Source: Bacteroidota bacterium
GTDB lineage: Bacteria > Bacteroidota > Bacteroidia > Chitinophagales > Chitinophagaceae
Length of the DNA: 9,122 nucleotides
Assembly (NCBI GenBank): GCA_947460795.1
Contig: CANHJA010000081.1
Span: 1 to 9,122 of the forward strand
Direction: 5' to 3'
Shown: piece by piece, positions 8,205 to 9,122 of the stretch
Numbering within the stretch: the first letter of the stretch is position 1
Layout of the letters: every line of letters starts with the position of its first letter
Program-made: the position numbers and the translations under genes
The notes under the pieces: generated by a model
Told to the model about the DNA's origin: nothing
Seen by the model: the letters and a program-made list of their open reading frames with translations, nothing else
Databases searched by the model: none

Positions 8205-9122
8205 TTGAGACAAGTAATTTCCATATCAATCATTTTATTATTTGCAATAGTTGCAAATAAAATCACAATTGCACAAGAAATGGTTGCTCCATTAAAATAC
8301 AATCAGGTATTATTTAATGTAGAAAAGAATACTCATTTAACGGCTAAAAAAACCAGGACTACGCTGCCATTTATTGATGATTTTTCATATGATACTCCAT
8401 ACCCTGATCCTACATTTTGGGCAGACAAGCAAGCATATATAAACAATACCATGTCTGCTAATCCTGTAACAAGAGGTGTGGCTACATTGGATGGATTAAA
8501 TGAATTTGGGAGGCCCTATTTTAAAAATCCGACATCAATAGGCTACGCAGACAGTTTAACTTCACAACCTATTGATTTAAGCAGTTACGTTACCACCAAT
8601 AATATTTTTCTTAGTTTTTTTTATCAACCTCAAGGATTGGGATTTGCACCGGAGTCAAACGATTCGTTGTTGCTTTTTTTCAAAAACAATCAAAATGAAT
8701 GGATAAAAATATGGCGAATTCGAGGTTCAAATATTCAAGGTTTTAGGTACGTAACTTTGCCCATGAGTGACGCACAATTTCTTCATGCAAATTTTCAATT
8801 TAGGTTTGTCAATATTGCTTCTTTAGATATTAACAATGATACTTGGAATATTGATTATGTAAAAATTGATGCCAACAGAAGTTTTTTAGATAGCATCAAT
8901 AATGATGTTGCATTTACAACTCAACCTACCTCCATTCTTTATCCATATAGTTCGTTGCCATATAGGCATTTTATAGCAAATCAAGCCAACGAAAAATCAG
9001 GTAGTCACACCGCATATCTTCAAAATTTGTATGCGAGCAATCAAAATATATCGTTGAAATGCATCACTACAGAACTGCAATCAGCAACTAGTTTAAATAC
9101 AGCCACATTACCTGCTTCTGTA
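8205..9122 (+). CDS. Secreted protein with jelly-roll-like N-terminal domain, probable T9SS cargo, 3' end cut by the window
   Basis: An open frame runs to the right edge (306 codons, no stop). From the TTG at 8205 it encodes a good signal peptide: basic Arg2, a hydrophobic core ISIILLFAIVA (7-17), and a likely cut after Ala23 (TIA|QEM). The first in-frame ATG (8280, residue 26) would lose this peptide, so TTG is preferred despite being rare. The mature part has FIDDFS (56-61), GVATLDGLNEFGRPY (91-105) and, at about 115-222, alternating strands with LFLSFFY-like, DSLLLFF, WIKIWRIRG, FQFRFVN and WNIDYVKID segments. This is the pattern of MAM/concanavalin-like jelly-roll modules in large Bacteroidota exported proteins. 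Such proteins usually end in a T9SS sorting domain, but that end is outside the window, so the T9SS route is inferred. The start directly abuts the TAA of the PASTA gene in the same frame, which suggests one mRNA and coupled translation. No enzyme motif is visible; the function is unknown. Confidence 0.75.
   Translation, partial: MRQVISISIILLFAIVANKITIAQEMVAPLKYNQVLFNVEKNTHLTAKKTRTTLPFIDDFSYDTPYPDPTFWADKQAYINNTMSANPVTRGVATLDGLNEFGRPYFKNPTSIGYADSLTSQPIDLSSYVTTNNIFLSFFYQPQGLGFAPESNDSLLLFFKNNQNEWIKIWRIRGSNIQGFRYVTLPMSDAQFLHANFQFRFVNIASLDINNDTWNIDYVKIDANRSFLDSINNDVAFTTQPTSILYPYSSLPYRHFIANQANEKSGSHTAYLQNLYASNQNISLKCITTELQSATSLNTATLPASV
8238..8260. repeat. Perfect 10-base inverted repeat with a 3-base centre
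   Basis: The arms TTATTTGCAA (8238-8247) and TTGCAAATAA (8251-8260) are exact reverse complements around TAG. The repeat lies 33 bases after the proposed TTG start, within codons for the hydrophobic core of the signal peptide (LLFAIVANK). No T-tract follows, so it does not look like a Rho-independent terminator. It could be an RNA hairpin, a protein-binding site, or chance in A/T-rich DNA. Confidence 0.5.

Noticed and set aside
8013..8213. Minus-strand frame of 66 codons over the PASTA gene's tail
   Set aside because: Complement of a Lys/Asn-rich coding tail; no start signal or recognisable product.

Overview
The window reads as an ordinary chromosomal envelope-gene region of a low-GC member of the Bacteroidota. 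The evidence is a giant Bacteroidota-type alpha-2-macroglobulin, a D-Ala-D-Ala ligase next to a kinase-less PASTA protein, a type IX secretion (T9SS)-style secreted protein, a Bacteroidota-type promoter (TAnnTTTG), no Shine-Dalgarno sequences and strongly A/T-ending codons. A Chitinophagaceae-like or related lineage is my best guess, but I cannot fix the genus. All four genes are on the + strand, and I see no mobile element, CRISPR array, tRNA or rRNA.

Layout. Bases 1-5835 hold most of a very large bacterial alpha-2-macroglobulin gene. It is open to the left edge, so its start and export signal lie outside the window. After a 193-base A/T-rich gap with a good Bacteroidota promoter match comes ddl (6029-7018), with all the expected ligase residues visible. 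After 88 bases comes a single-pass membrane protein with three PASTA repeats (7107-8204), which seems to start at GTG. Its TAA stop is followed with no gap, and in the same frame, by a probable TTG start of a secreted protein (8205 to the right edge). That protein has a clean signal peptide and a jelly-roll-like N-terminal domain; its C-terminus is outside the window.

How the genes relate. Ddl makes the D-Ala-D-Ala dipeptide of peptidoglycan precursors, and PASTA domains are known to bind peptidoglycan or its precursors. Bacterial alpha-2-macroglobulins are periplasmic protease traps, often encoded beside the peptidoglycan synthase PBP1C. The shared theme is therefore cell-wall building and envelope protection, followed by an exported protein. 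Joint function is inferred only from order and spacing.

I did not find a clearly new biological system. The points most worth a second look are the same-frame TAA/TTG junction, the two consecutive non-ATG starts each shadowed by an out-of-frame ATG, the bait-like linker and thioester of the macroglobulin, an altered glycine in the Ddl phosphate-binding loop, the PASTA protein's charged tail, and a perfect 10-base inverted repeat inside the last gene's signal-peptide codons.
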